Origin: an uncultured Pelagibacteraceae bacterium
GTDB lineage: Bacteria; Pseudomonadota; Alphaproteobacteria; Pelagibacterales; Pelagibacteraceae
Direction: 5' to 3'
DNA length: 64,000 nucleotides
Assembly (NCBI GenBank): GCA_902588925.1
Contig: CACIRB010000005.1
Span: forward strand, 1-64,000
The first letter of the stretch is position 1. Each line of letters begins with the position of its first letter. Below the pieces are notes generated by a model that searched no databases, had not been told where the DNA came from, and was given only the letters and a program-made list of their open reading frames with translations. Below are positions 18,394 to 27,437 of this stretch, one piece after another. The position numbers and the translations under genes were made by a program.

Positions 18394-19556
18394 AAAAATT
18401 TAATATCAAAAAAAGATTTTTTTAAAATTTCATTTAATGGTGTGTTCTTTAATACTTCAATAATTTTTTTACTTGCACATTCATCCCCATAGGGATTTTT
18501 AACATTTTTTAAAATTTCTTTAAAATTACTAGAATAAATTTTTTTTATAGATTCTCTGATGCTAACTTTCTCTGGTAAACAATTGATAATACTATCTGCC
18601 TGCAATCTTCCCTTTTGTCTATCGCCAATATTGATAGTTCCAATCTTAAAGCTTGGCGCCTCTAAAAGTCCACTTGAACTATTTCCGATTATAAAATCTA
18701 CATGTTTTAAAGCACTTAGATAATTTAGCTGTCCTAAAGAAGCTATAGATATAGATTTTTTAGAATTTTTAGATGTATATTCTTCAATCATTTTATTTAT
18801 TATTTTTCCATCAATATCACTATTAGTTTTTGAAAAAATAATATTTGTATCTTGCAACTCATCGATTGTGTAAATAATTTCTTGAAATTGTTTTTTTGAT
18901 GATTCCCTTTCTAAAGTTACAGGATGAAAAGTAACTAAAATATTTTTAGTATTTAATTTGAAATTAATTGACTTTTCAAATTCCTCTCTTGATAAAAGTC
19001 TAAGTTTCTTAATATTTTCAATACCCAAACCTCCTACATTAAACACTCTACTTGGTTGCTCTCCTAGCTGAATAACTCTCTTTAGATATTCCTCAGTAGC
19101 AGTAAAATGTAAGTGACTCATTTTACTAATAGAGTGACGAATAGCTTCATCAATTAAACCTTCTGTAGCTTCACCTCCATGAATGTGGGCAATCGGTATT
19201 CTTGCTATCATAGCTGCACAAACTGCTGAAAAAATTTCATATCTGTCACCTAAAACTACGACGATATCAGGATTTAATTCTTCATAAGCCTTTGCAAAAG
19301 ATGCTTGGGCTAATCCCATAGATTTGGAAATATCAATACTTTTATCAGATGATAAATACATATTTATTTTTTTATTTATTTTAAAATCTTTTTCTATTTC
19401 TCTATATGTTGAGCCAAACTCAGGACTAAGATGCATGCCTGTAACAATTAATTGAAGCTCAAGATCTGAATCATCATAAACTGCTTTTATTAACCAGTAT
19501 AATAATCCATATTCTGCACGTGATCCTGTCACTATGCATATTTTTTTAAAACTCAT
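18390..19556 (-). CDS. Hydrolysing UDP-sugar 2-epimerase, NeuC/LegG family (paralogue 1)
   Basis: The protein has 388 residues with a GT-B-like fold. CIVTGSRAEYGLLYWLI, VVLGDRYEIFSAV, HIHGGEATEGLIDEAIRH and FIIGNSSSGLLEAPSFK are the conserved motifs of NeuC/LegG. These enzymes epimerise C2 and release the UDP to give a free mannosamine-type sugar for the NeuB step. The next gene on the mRNA side (upstream, 19553) is indeed a NeuB homologue. Four-base overlaps link it to both neighbours. Close relatives act on UDP-GlcNAc or UDP-diacetylbacillosamine, and the aminotransferase and NeuD neighbours favour the latter. Confidence 0.88.
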   Translation of the reverse strand: MSFKKICIVTGSRAEYGLLYWLIKAVYDDSDLELQLIVTGMHLSPEFGSTYREIEKDFKINKKINMYLSSDKSIDISKSMGLAQASFAKAYEELNPDIVVVLGDRYEIFSAVCAAMIARIPIAHIHGGEATEGLIDEAIRHSISKMSHLHFTATEEYLKRVIQLGEQPSRVFNVGGLGIENIKKLRLLSREEFEKSINFKLNTKNILVTFHPVTLERESSKKQFQEIIYTIDELQDTNIIFSKTNSDIDGKIINKMIEEYTSKNSKKSISIASLGQLNYLSALKHVDFIIGNSSSGLLEAPSFKIGTINIGDRQKGRLQADSIINCLPEKVSIRESIKKIYSSNFKEILKNVKNPYGDECASKKIIEVLKNTPLNEILKKSFFDIKFL

Positions 19557-20548
19557 ATTAGATCATCTTCATTGTAATACTTTCTAGCTTTAGTACCTAG
19601 GATTTTGTCCCATTTCATGGGACTGATACCTTGACCAGGTCTTTTTACTGTTAGATTTTTCAAGCTGAATATTTCTCCTTTTTTGATTTTTGTTTTTGCA
19701 ACTATAGATTTTCTAACAACATGTATGTTTCCTAATTCACTTTTTGATGGTTTTTTAATATAATTACCAAGAGCTTTTTCTATATTTCTTATTGCTTTGA
19801 CCATTAATTTGAATTCATGTGGTTCCAAACTTGCTTTATGATCTGGACCTTTCATTTTACAGTTTAATGTCAAATGTTTTTCTATACAACTAGCACCCAT
19901 AGCCACTGCTGCTATATCTACTTCTATACCTAAAGTGTGATCACTATATCCATATTTAATATTCAATTCTTTTCCAATACTTGTCATTGCTCTTAGATTT
20001 ACGTCTTCCATAGGAGTTGGATATTCTGTGTTGGCATGTAGAACTGTAATATTTTTTTTTTTTGTACCTTCATCAACTAAAATATTCAAAGCATCTCTAA
20101 CCTCTTGCATGCTAGACATTCCACTTGAAAGAATTAATTTTTTTTTTATTTTTCCTATATGCTTTAAGTATGGAAGATTGGTAATCTCACCACTTGGAAT
20201 TTTAAATGTATTTAGTCCTAAATTTTTTAATAGCTCTATGCTTTCATGATCAAATGGCGAAGATAAGAATTCTATATTTTTTTTTTTACTATAGTTAATT
20301 AATCTTAAATGAGCCTCTTTATTCAATTCTAGCTTTTCAAGCATTTTAAATTGTGTTTCTTTTTTTGAAGTTGTTTTTTTTTGATATTGTGCTTTTTCTG
20401 AATACTTGGTAGTTAAATTTTTTGCTTTAAAAGTTTGAAACTTTATTGCATCTGCCCCTGCAGTAGATGCTGCCTCAATTAACTTTTTAGCTAAATCAAT
20501 TGAACCATTATGATTTACACCTGCCTCAGCTATAATAAATACACTCAT
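19553..20548 (-). CDS. N-acetylneuraminate/legionaminate synthase, NeuB family (paralogue 2)
   Basis: The protein has 331 residues. FIIAEAGVNHNGSIDLAKKL, AIKFQTFKAKNL, FKIPSGEITNLPYL, LSSGMSSMQEV, GYSDHTLGIE, IEKHLTLN and GPDHKASLEP are the NeuB/LegI motifs. The SAF domain occupies roughly the last 55 residues (VVRKSIVAKTKIKKGEIFS). It condenses phosphoenolpyruvate with a free N-acyl-mannosamine-type sugar made by the NeuC homologue downstream. This is the most NeuB-like of the three synthases in the window. It belongs to the overlapping run 15813-22280 and is probably a legionaminate-type synthase. Confidence 0.9.
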   Translation of the reverse strand: MSVFIIAEAGVNHNGSIDLAKKLIEAASTAGADAIKFQTFKAKNLTTKYSEKAQYQKKTTSKKETQFKMLEKLELNKEAHLRLINYSKKKNIEFLSSPFDHESIELLKNLGLNTFKIPSGEITNLPYLKHIGKIKKKLILSSGMSSMQEVRDALNILVDEGTKKKNITVLHANTEYPTPMEDVNLRAMTSIGKELNIKYGYSDHTLGIEVDIAAVAMGASCIEKHLTLNCKMKGPDHKASLEPHEFKLMVKAIRNIEKALGNYIKKPSKSELGNIHVVRKSIVAKTKIKKGEIFSLKNLTVKRPGQGISPMKWDKILGTKARKYYNEDDLI

Positions 20549-21123
20549 TTCACTATACTACCAGCTTTAATAAAACTATTTTCTTTTATTATAATATTGT
20601 TTTTTGTTGTTGCATTGCTTCCTACAAAACATTTGGGTCCAATTTTAACTCCGCCATTAATAGTTGCGTTTGTGGAAATATGACAATGACTAGAAATTGA
20701 ACAATCGTGTTCTATTAAAGCTTTAGTATTTATAATACAATTGTTTCCTATAATTGTATTCGCATTTATTACTGCATTATGCATTACAATTGTTCCATTT
20801 CCTATTTTAGAATATTTGGAAACGTGTGAGGTTGGAGAAATGATGGATGGTAATGTAAAACCTGCTTTAATAGCTAAATTATATAATTTAAAGCGAGATG
20901 AATGTGATTTGATTTGACCAATGGTAATTAAAGCATAATCATACTTTTTTGCTAAATTTTCTATATCGGAATCACAACCAATTACTGGATATCCCAATAC
21001 TTTAGTATCTAAAAGTTCAGGTCTATCTAAAATTCCAACAATTTTAAATTTAGCCTCATGCTCAATAACATCAATTACCGATCTACAGTGACCGCCTCCA
21101 CCAATTAAAAGTATTTTTTTCAT
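20545..21123 (-). CDS. NeuD/PglD-type sugar O- or N-acetyltransferase
   Basis: The protein has 192 residues. The N-terminal Rossmann-like half KKILLIGGGGHCRSVIDVIE is the UDP-sugar binding part of NeuD/PglD. The C-terminal half is a left-handed beta-helix of imperfect hexapeptides (IGNGTIVMHNAVINANTIIG and similar). IEHDCSI carries the catalytic His of this family. The enzyme transfers acetyl from acetyl-CoA to a sugar-nucleotide amine (PglD, LegH) or to a sialic acid (NeuD). Next to a LegC-like aminotransferase the amino-sugar N-acetyltransferase role (LegH) is the better fit. Four-base overlaps connect it to both neighbours. Confidence 0.85.
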   Translation of the reverse strand: MKKILLIGGGGHCRSVIDVIEHEAKFKIVGILDRPELLDTKVLGYPVIGCDSDIENLAKKYDYALITIGQIKSHSSRFKLYNLAIKAGFTLPSIISPTSHVSKYSKIGNGTIVMHNAVINANTIIGNNCIINTKALIEHDCSISSHCHISTNATINGGVKIGPKCFVGSNATTKNNIIIKENSFIKAGSIVK

Positions 21124-22280
21124 AAAGTAACACTACTTGGTATATTTACAATTCTATCTTCTAGCCACCTAGAATTTTTTAAATCAGTACATTCTGCGTC
21201 TTTGTACATCGGTAGTTTATTCATTAATATCCATGTTGGTCTTGTCATGACACCATTGGAGTTAGTTTGCTCTAAAAATTTCTCTTTTTGTCTTTTGTTT
21301 TTAAGAATTATGCAATTTAACCAATAATTCGACTTACAATCTTTTGGTTCTTTGAAAAAATTATAATTTATACTTTTAAAGAAAGCCTGATATTTTTCTG
21401 CCAAATTACGTTTGTTCTTAATAAAATCATTTATTTTTTCTAGTTGTGCAAGTAATAACGCTGCATTTATATTCGGCATACGATAATTAAATCCAATTTT
21501 GTCATGATTAAACTCCCAATTATGAGAAACTTTAGAAGTTGTTGTTAAATGTTTAGCCTTCTTTGCAAGAACTTTGTCATTTGTAATTATACAGCCTCCT
21601 CCTCCAGCTGTAATTATTTTGTTTCCATTAAAGCTAATGATACCTAATTTACCAAAAGTGCCTGTATGCTTATTTTTGTATAAACTACCTAAACTCTCAG
21701 CAGCATCTTCGATAAGAAATATATTATATTCATCACAGATTTTTTTTATTTCTTTTATTCTGCAAGGATGACCATATGAATGCATAGGCAAACAAGCTTT
21801 AATCACCTTCTTAGTTTTTTTATTAATACATTGATTATTTTTTTTAATTGTATTTTTTTCTAAAAAAAACCTTAAAGAAGATGGTGAAAGTCCCATCGTA
21901 TCTCTGTCAACATCAATAAATACTGGTTCAGCATTGCAATAGCTTATTGCATTAGCGGTTGCAACAAATGTAAGTGGTTGAGTTATCACCTCAGAATACC
22001 TATTACAACCAGCCAGTATCAAAGATATGTGTAATGCAGATGTGCCATTAGTAGTTGCTACTGCAAACCTCGAACCAGTAAATTTTGCTATCTCATACTC
22101 AAACTCACTAACAAATTTACCTACAGTAGATACAAAAGTAGATTTAATACACTCATTCAAATATTTTTTTTCATTACCTATAAATTTTGGCTCATGAAGT
22201 GGTATAAATTTTTTATTTTTATATAATTTTTTTATAAAATTGATTACTTTAAAATTTATATTTTCATTTTTTTTTGACAT
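21120..22280 (-). CDS. LegC-type DegT/DnrJ sugar aminotransferase
   Basis: The protein has 386 residues. FIPLHEPKFIGNEKKYLNEC is a typical LegC opening. ATTNGTSALHISLILAG binds PLP phosphate, FLIEDAAESLGS supplies the Asp contacting the PLP ring nitrogen, and ISFNGNKIITAGGGG holds the PLP lysine. The family adds an amino group at C4 of a UDP-4-keto-6-deoxy sugar. The acetyltransferase (20545) and hydrolysing epimerase (18390) that follow on the transcript give the legionaminic order aminotransfer, acetylation, epimerisation, condensation. The start overlaps the SDR gene upstream by 17 bases. No clear LegB dehydratase is visible nearby. Confidence 0.86.
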   Translation of the reverse strand: MSKKNENINFKVINFIKKLYKNKKFIPLHEPKFIGNEKKYLNECIKSTFVSTVGKFVSEFEYEIAKFTGSRFAVATTNGTSALHISLILAGCNRYSEVITQPLTFVATANAISYCNAEPVFIDVDRDTMGLSPSSLRFFLEKNTIKKNNQCINKKTKKVIKACLPMHSYGHPCRIKEIKKICDEYNIFLIEDAAESLGSLYKNKHTGTFGKLGIISFNGNKIITAGGGGCIITNDKVLAKKAKHLTTTSKVSHNWEFNHDKIGFNYRMPNINAALLLAQLEKINDFIKNKRNLAEKYQAFFKSINYNFFKEPKDCKSNYWLNCIILKNKRQKEKFLEQTNSNGVMTRPTWILMNKLPMYKDAECTDLKNSRWLEDRIVNIPSSVTL

Positions 22281-23265
22281 ACGGAATATTATAGTATTTT
22301 TGACTATCAGGATCTTTAATTAATTTATTTTGAATAACATTTTTAATCTCTCTGATTCCATCTGGAACTGTCATAGATATTTTAAAACCAAGCTCATTTT
22401 TGATTTTATCACAATTAACTCTATAATCTCTAGGGTCTTCATTTTTTGTTACATATTTTATCTTTGAATTAGGTAACAATTTTTTTATTTCATTAACTAT
22501 CATTTGTTTTGTATAATTCTCATTTGTATCTCCAACATTAAAAACATTATATGCAACTTTTTCAAAAGGCGAATTCAAAACAGTTATAAATGCATTTGAA
22601 AAATCCCTTACATGACAATAAGGTCTCCAAAATTGCTCTCCAAAAATTACAAGTTCTTTTCCAAGCGTTAGATCTTTAGTAAATTCATTTACAGTCAAAT
22701 CAAATCTCATTCTGGAAGAAAGGCCATATACCGTTGAAAAACGTAATGAAGTAGGTGAGAAATCCTCATTTTTTTTTATTTCATGAAGTAAATATTTTTC
22801 AAATTTTACCTTTAATTCTGCATATAGAGATACTGGTGCTAAATTAGAATTTTCATCTACATAGGCATTTGGATCATCCATTTTTCCATAATTACTGCAC
22901 GTGGAAGCAAAAATGAATTTAGATACACCTGAACTTTTAGATCTATCAATTAACCATTTGCTTGTTTCCCAATTCGTCTTTATTGCTAGATCTGGATATA
23001 ATTTGCACGCAGGATCACCAACAATTGCTGCTAAGTGAATAACTCCATCATATTTTTTTTTAGAAAATATTTTATCTAATTTTTCAGTATTATTAATGTC
23101 ACAATTTATAAAGTTAAAATTATTGTTATGCCAAACATCTAATAAAGACTCTCCACCAAACATTAAGTTATCAATACAAGTAACAAAATATCCTTCTTCT
23201 AAAAGTTTTCTTAATAATCCAGAACCAACATACCCGGCACCTCCAGTTACCAATATATTTTTCAT
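22264..23265 (-). CDS. NAD(P)-dependent sugar epimerase/dehydratase, extended SDR
   Basis: The protein has 333 residues. MKNILVTGGAGYVGSGLLRK binds NAD, FASTCSNYG supplies the Ser/Thr, and VSLYAELKVKFE contains the Tyr-x-x-x-Lys pair. RFSTVYGLSSRMRFDL and RPYCHVRDFS are typical of GalE- and WcaG-like epimerases. It does not show the SFNSWGWL-like segment I associate with LegB, so I do not call it the legionaminic dehydratase. An AGGA-type ribosome site lies about 9 bases before the ATG. It heads the set B run and overlaps the LegC-like gene by 17 bases. The exact reaction is unknown. Confidence 0.8.
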   Translation of the reverse strand: MKNILVTGGAGYVGSGLLRKLLEEGYFVTCIDNLMFGGESLLDVWHNNNFNFINCDINNTEKLDKIFSKKKYDGVIHLAAIVGDPACKLYPDLAIKTNWETSKWLIDRSKSSGVSKFIFASTCSNYGKMDDPNAYVDENSNLAPVSLYAELKVKFEKYLLHEIKKNEDFSPTSLRFSTVYGLSSRMRFDLTVNEFTKDLTLGKELVIFGEQFWRPYCHVRDFSNAFITVLNSPFEKVAYNVFNVGDTNENYTKQMIVNEIKKLLPNSKIKYVTKNEDPRDYRVNCDKIKNELGFKISMTVPDGIREIKNVIQNKLIKDPDSQKYYNIPYVKKK

Positions 23266-23302
23266 TTATATATTCCTTTTATAATTAAGCATAATTCACA
23301 AA

Positions 23303-24493
23303 TTAGTTTTGTGATTTACAATTTTCTGAAATATTTGAAAAAAAACTATTAGTCAATTTTGCAATAAAATTTAATTCTTTTTTACTACTATTTACATATA
23401 TTGGAATAGCCACACTTTTTTCCAATAAGTCCCTAGATTTACTCCAACAAAATTTATAATTATATTGATATTTAGTAACATCTTTAAAAATATGTTCCCA
23501 ATTTCCAGCAAAATGCCAATCAATAGCGTCAGGCAAGTTTTTTGTACTAATATGATTTTTTTTATAAATTTTTACTAATCGATTTGCATGTTTTTTGCTT
23601 TTTAGTATCATTATTAATGTATCAGCTAATTCGTCCTTACTATTAATTTTTCTAAATTCAAAATAATTACTTCTAGCTATTTTGTTTTTCAAATAATCTT
23701 TATTTTTTTTATTTTTTTTCAAAATATGATTTAATTTAGAAAGTTGAGCTATACCAACTGCAGCTTGTAATTCAGTCATTCTTAAATTTAACCCCCATAT
23801 TTTTCTGGTATCTTGCCCTCTTAATTTTTTTTTATCATTTTTGTGGCCATGATCATGAAATTCTCTACAAAAATCCATAATTTTTTTATTATTTGAGACT
23901 ATCAAACCACCTTCTCCTGTAGTTATGGTTTTACCAAAATCTAAACTAAAAATACCTACATCAGCTTTTGTTCCTACAAAGCTTCCATTATATTTTGAAC
24001 CCAAAGACTCACACGCATCTTCTAATACTGGAATTTTTTTTTTTTTTGAGATTGATAAAATTTTTTTCATATCACATGGATTTCCAAGCATTGGAACAGG
24101 AATAATAAGTTTCGTTTTTGCTGATATTTTTCTTTCTAAATCTTTTGGACACATATTAAGACTATTATCAATATCTGTAATTACTGGTTTAGCACCCAAT
24201 GCTAAAATTGCCTCTACTGTTGCGACAAATGTAAATGATTGCGTTATCACTTCATCACCTTTCTTAATACCCATTGCTTTCATTGCAATATACTGAGCCA
24301 TAGTTCCCGATGTTGTTGCTACGCAGTATTTTACTTTAAGTTTTGAACATATTTTTTTTTCAAAGTTTCTAACACGAAATATATTTTTTCTTCTATCATC
24401 AAAACCATGGGCAAACAAAACTCCATTTGACACTTTAAAAATTTCTAAAATTTTATCTCTTTCTTTTTGATCTATAATTTCCCATCCAGGCAT
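23303..24493 (-). CDS. DegT/DnrJ/EryC1/StrS aminotransferase (possibly KdnA-like)
   Basis: The protein has 396 residues. ATTSGTMAQYIAMKAMGI, PVLEDACESLGSKY and FSLDFGKTITTGEGG (PLP lysine) place it in the sugar aminotransferase family. The MPGWEIIDQKERD opening and the Phe-Gly-Lys-Thr-Ile-Thr-Thr lysine loop are reminiscent of KdnA, which makes 8-amino-3,8-dideoxyoctulosonate from an oxidised Kdo; this is a weak memory-based comparison. It differs clearly from the LegC-like gene 1 kb away. It lies 1 base from the CMP-sugar synthetase gene and probably aminates a keto intermediate of the set C sugar. Confidence 0.82.
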   Translation of the reverse strand: MPGWEIIDQKERDKILEIFKVSNGVLFAHGFDDRRKNIFRVRNFEKKICSKLKVKYCVATTSGTMAQYIAMKAMGIKKGDEVITQSFTFVATVEAILALGAKPVITDIDNSLNMCPKDLERKISAKTKLIIPVPMLGNPCDMKKILSISKKKKIPVLEDACESLGSKYNGSFVGTKADVGIFSLDFGKTITTGEGGLIVSNNKKIMDFCREFHDHGHKNDKKKLRGQDTRKIWGLNLRMTELQAAVGIAQLSKLNHILKKNKKNKDYLKNKIARSNYFEFRKINSKDELADTLIMILKSKKHANRLVKIYKKNHISTKNLPDAIDWHFAGNWEHIFKDVTKYQYNYKFCWSKSRDLLEKSVAIPIYVNSSKKELNFIAKLTNSFFSNISENCKSQN

Positions 24494-24494
24494 A

Positions 24495-25184
24495 TTAGAT
24501 AAAACTTTCTGCTACTTTAAAATCATCAACAAAATCTATGTCTATTGGCCATGTTTTTTTTGTAATAAACGGAGTTGATATATATTTTTTTACAAAACTT
24601 TTATTTTTACTTAAAAAATTAACTGTGCATATATAAAAATTACCATCTATAAAATAAAAGTTATTTTCATATTGTTGTTTTTGATAAAGATTTTTTTTTG
24701 AAGATTTTAAATATCGCCATTTTAATTTATTTTTAACCTGGATAATTTCATTAGGATGCTCTCTCACTTTACATACACTCATCATAGATTTTTTTTTTTC
24801 TCTTTTAAATACATTCAATGCTTCGATGATTTCAACAGTACTTCTAACTGGCGAAGTTGGTTGTAGCAAAATAATAGCATCATAACTCCTTCCATTTTTT
24901 TTTTGATAATTAATGCAATCAAAAACTGAGTCAATAATATTACTTTTATCTGTAGAGAATTTTTTGGGTCTCAAATAATTGCCCAAATTTACAATTTTTT
25001 TACAATAATTAAGTATTTTTTTACTATCTGTTGAAACAAAAATATCTGACTTTACTTGTTTATTTATTTTTTTTGCAGTTTCTAACGAATAAAAAATAAG
25101 AGGATAATTATTTAATTTTCTTAAATTTTTATTTTTTACACCTTTTGATCCTCCTCTAGCTGGAATAAAAATTAAAAATTTCAT
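24495..25184 (-). CDS. CMP-nonulosonate synthetase (NeuA/LegF/PseF family)
   Basis: The protein has 229 residues. FLIFIPARGGSKGVKNKNLR is the CTP-binding N-terminus of acylneuraminate cytidylyltransferases. LLQPTSPVRSTVEI and FYFIDGNFYI match the substrate region, and DIDFVDDFKVAE is the C-terminal metal-binding 'D-I-D' segment. It transfers CMP to the anomeric hydroxyl of a nonulosonate so that glycosyltransferases can use it. It is the only stand-alone enzyme of this kind in the window and may serve set B as well as set C. Set A has its own, different cytidylyltransferase domain in the fusion at 6102. Confidence 0.88.
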   Translation of the reverse strand: MKFLIFIPARGGSKGVKNKNLRKLNNYPLIFYSLETAKKINKQVKSDIFVSTDSKKILNYCKKIVNLGNYLRPKKFSTDKSNIIDSVFDCINYQKKNGRSYDAIILLQPTSPVRSTVEIIEALNVFKREKKKSMMSVCKVREHPNEIIQVKNKLKWRYLKSSKKNLYQKQQYENNFYFIDGNFYICTVNFLSKNKSFVKKYISTPFITKKTWPIDIDFVDDFKVAESFI

Positions 25185-25201
25185 AATAATTAAAATTGAA
25201 A

Positions 25202-25951
25202 TTATGATATTCTGCTTAAAACTTGTTTCATTAATGATTTCTCGTATTTTTTTTTTCTAATATAATCTGTTTTTGAATAAAAATTAACAAATTGAAAAGT
25301 AACTCCTTTTCTTGAATTATTAGAATAATTTTTGTTACTACCATGAACTGCTAGGCTATGATGCAAAACACAGTCACCTGGATTTAAGCTTGGGTAAGAT
25401 TTATTCATTTTTTTTAACCTCAAATTTTTTTTAATCATCTGAGATGAACCTTTTTTATATGAGGGAAAATGTTTAATTAAGCCTAACTTATGTGATTTAT
25501 CATAATAATATACACCACCATTTTCTTTATTTGTTTTTTCAAGTGCCACCCACATCGTAAGAGCTTTTGCATCTTTAACACACCAATAAAAATTATCTTG
25601 ATGAACTGGTACATCCAAACCATGTTTTTTAGGCTTTGCAAATAGTTCGGATGCTCTCAATTTGATTTTTTTAGTATTTAGTAAACTATTTACTAATTTT
25701 ACTATTTTTTTTTTTTGTGAAAATTTTAAAATAAAATTACAATCATGCAATTTATGGAATGAATTAATATTTCTCCAGTTTTTTTTTTCTGATAAAAAAT
25801 TTATGTCTCTGCCAGAATATTTATTATAGTTTTTTTTTAAAAATTCATTTATGTTTTTTTTTAATTTTCCTATTTCACTTTTTGACGAAAAATTCTCTAT
25901 TTTTACCCATCCATTATCCTTAAAAAATTTAATATCAAATTCGCTATTCAT
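25202..25951 (-). CDS. Phytanoyl-CoA dioxygenase (PhyH) family protein
   Basis: The protein has 249 residues. DVPVHQDNFYW holds the His-x-Asp of the Fe(II) site, and LHHSLAVHGSNKN holds the distal His. NSRKGVTFQFVNFY provides the Arg expected to bind 2-oxoglutarate. The family uses O2 and 2-oxoglutarate to hydroxylate or oxidise small molecules. KdoO, an Fe/2-oxoglutarate enzyme, hydroxylates a lipopolysaccharide sugar, so a sugar-modifying role here is reasonable. The gene overlaps the CBS gene upstream by one base and sits 17 bases before the CMP-sugar synthetase. Family firm; substrate inferred. Confidence 0.85.
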   Translation of the reverse strand: MNSEFDIKFFKDNGWVKIENFSSKSEIGKLKKNINEFLKKNYNKYSGRDINFLSEKKNWRNINSFHKLHDCNFILKFSQKKKIVKLVNSLLNTKKIKLRASELFAKPKKHGLDVPVHQDNFYWCVKDAKALTMWVALEKTNKENGGVYYYDKSHKLGLIKHFPSYKKGSSQMIKKNLRLKKMNKSYPSLNPGDCVLHHSLAVHGSNKNYSNNSRKGVTFQFVNFYSKTDYIRKKKYEKSLMKQVLSRIS

Positions 25952-26286
25952 TAAATAATATCAACAATGGTTATGTAATTTTTGATTTCCATATTTTTAT
26001 TTATTATCGGAATCAACCCAACACCAGTTTCTCTAAAGATTTTTTTGGCTTGAGAAAGATTTTTTGATTTAAGAAACTTAAATGATTTGTTCATTATTTT
26101 ATCTAATGATATGTTTAAACTTCTTTTGTAAATTAGCGTTTTCATTATATCTCCCTCGCTGATTACCCCTATAACTTTTTTTTTATTTAAAACTACAACA
26201 GTTCTACTGTTACTATTATAAATTTTTTCAATAGCTGCTGACAAACTTTCATTTTTTTGAATGGTAACTGAACTCAACCTTTTCAT
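25951..26286 (-). CDS. Stand-alone CBS-pair protein
   Basis: The protein has 111 residues and consists of two CBS motifs and nothing else. The first covers VVVLNKKKVIGVISEGDIM, the second LIPIINKNMEIKNYITIVDI. CBS pairs bind AMP, ATP or similar nucleotides and usually regulate an attached or partner enzyme. In set B the equivalent CBS pair is fused to a nucleotidyltransferase; here it is separate, with no nucleotidyltransferase beside it. It lies between the second NeuC (3 bases upstream) and PhyH. It may be a regulatory subunit or the relic of a longer PtmE-like protein. Confidence 0.75.
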   Translation of the reverse strand: MKRLSSVTIQKNESLSAAIEKIYNSNSRTVVVLNKKKVIGVISEGDIMKTLIYKRSLNISLDKIMNKSFKFLKSKNLSQAKKIFRETGVGLIPIINKNMEIKNYITIVDII

Positions 26287-26289
26287 ATA

Positions 26290-27435
26290 CTAATAAGTTA
26301 ATTCTTTTTTTAATAGCTTTTCATCTACTTTTGTTTTTTGCAATATTTCTAAAATTTTTTTTGAAGAATATCCATCACCATATGGATTATTAAGATTTTT
26401 TATGCTTTTTTTAAATTCTTTTGAATTTATTTTTTTTATTGCTAACATCAATTTTTTTTCTGAATACTTTTCTATATTAATCACATTTTTAGCTTTTAAA
26501 CGATTTTTTTGTCTTCTTCCAATGTTAATAGTTGGGATTTTAAAAGAAGGACTTTCAATTATTCCAGCTGAAGAATTACCAATAATTGCTGAAGCATTTT
26601 TCATTAAAGTTAAAAATTGATGTCTTGGCAAATTATCAAATAAAATATCATCATTATTTCTATTATTTAAAAAGATCTCTTTGATAAAATGAGACCCAGC
26701 ATCGCTGTTAGGTGATATCCAAAATCTTTTCTCAAATTTTGTTTTTTTGACACATTTAATAAAATTCTTAAAAATTTTTTTTGTCTCTGAATATTCCTCT
26801 ACTACTGGATGAAAAATTATTAAAGAGTAGTTACTTACACTATCAAGCCCATATGCCTTTAATATTTTTGTGACATCATTAAATTTATTATAATTTTGTC
26901 GTATATCGTCAAGTTGAGGGGCACCTACTGTTTTAATTCTAAAACTCTGTTCACCTAAATTTTTAAGTCTGTTTGCGGCATCGTTATTTGAGGCAAAATG
27001 AATATGTGCAAACTTTCCTATAGCATGTCTAGCCTGACCATCGATATTGCCTGATAATTCTCCAGCTTGAATATGGGCCAAAGGGGTGTTTGTATATGCA
27101 GCAACTAACGAGGCTATTAAAGTTTCTCCTCTATCACCAGCTAATAAAATCCAATCCGGTTTCACCCGTTGCACAACATCTAAAAAAGACATCAATATAA
27201 CTCCTAATGATTTAGTGGATGAATATGTATTGTACCCATCTAGTGTCATGTAAATTTCATCAGATACTTTAAAACCATCTTTTTTAATTTCATTTACTGA
27301 TAGTCCATATGAGTCCAATACATGAGTATTCGTAGCACAAATATTATATTTTATTTTTTGATGCTTACATAATTTTATTATGGGTTTAATATATCCCCAC
27401 TCACTTCTAGATCCTGTAAAAAATAAAATTTTCAT
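26290..27435 (-). CDS. Hydrolysing UDP-sugar 2-epimerase, NeuC family (paralogue 2)
   Basis: The protein has 381 residues. ILFFTGSRSEWGYIKPII, LLAGDRGETLIASLV, HIQAGELSGNIDGQARH and AIIGNSSAGIIESPSFK are NeuC-family motifs. The G-E-L-S-G-N-I-D-G segment separates it from the paralogue at 18390, which has G-G-E-A-T-E-G-L-I-D. The two are therefore different subfamilies, not a recent duplication. It should supply a free 2-epimerised sugar to the NeuB encoded 2 bases upstream. Three bases separate it from the CBS gene. UDP-GlcNAc or UDP-diacetylbacillosamine is the expected substrate type. Confidence 0.85.
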   Translation of the reverse strand: MKILFFTGSRSEWGYIKPIIKLCKHQKIKYNICATNTHVLDSYGLSVNEIKKDGFKVSDEIYMTLDGYNTYSSTKSLGVILMSFLDVVQRVKPDWILLAGDRGETLIASLVAAYTNTPLAHIQAGELSGNIDGQARHAIGKFAHIHFASNNDAANRLKNLGEQSFRIKTVGAPQLDDIRQNYNKFNDVTKILKAYGLDSVSNYSLIIFHPVVEEYSETKKIFKNFIKCVKKTKFEKRFWISPNSDAGSHFIKEIFLNNRNNDDILFDNLPRHQFLTLMKNASAIIGNSSAGIIESPSFKIPTINIGRRQKNRLKAKNVINIEKYSEKKLMLAIKKINSKEFKKSIKNLNNPYGDGYSSKKILEILQKTKVDEKLLKKELTY

Positions 27436-27437
27436 AA

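Noticed and set aside
22264..23265. Calling this SDR the LegB dehydratase of the set B pathway
   Set aside because: It lacks the LegB-type segment I would expect and looks closer to GalE/WcaG epimerases.
23925..24296. 123-codon plus-strand frame opposite the DegT aminotransferase
   Set aside because: The minus strand carries a complete motif-bearing aminotransferase; the plus frame is its antisense image.
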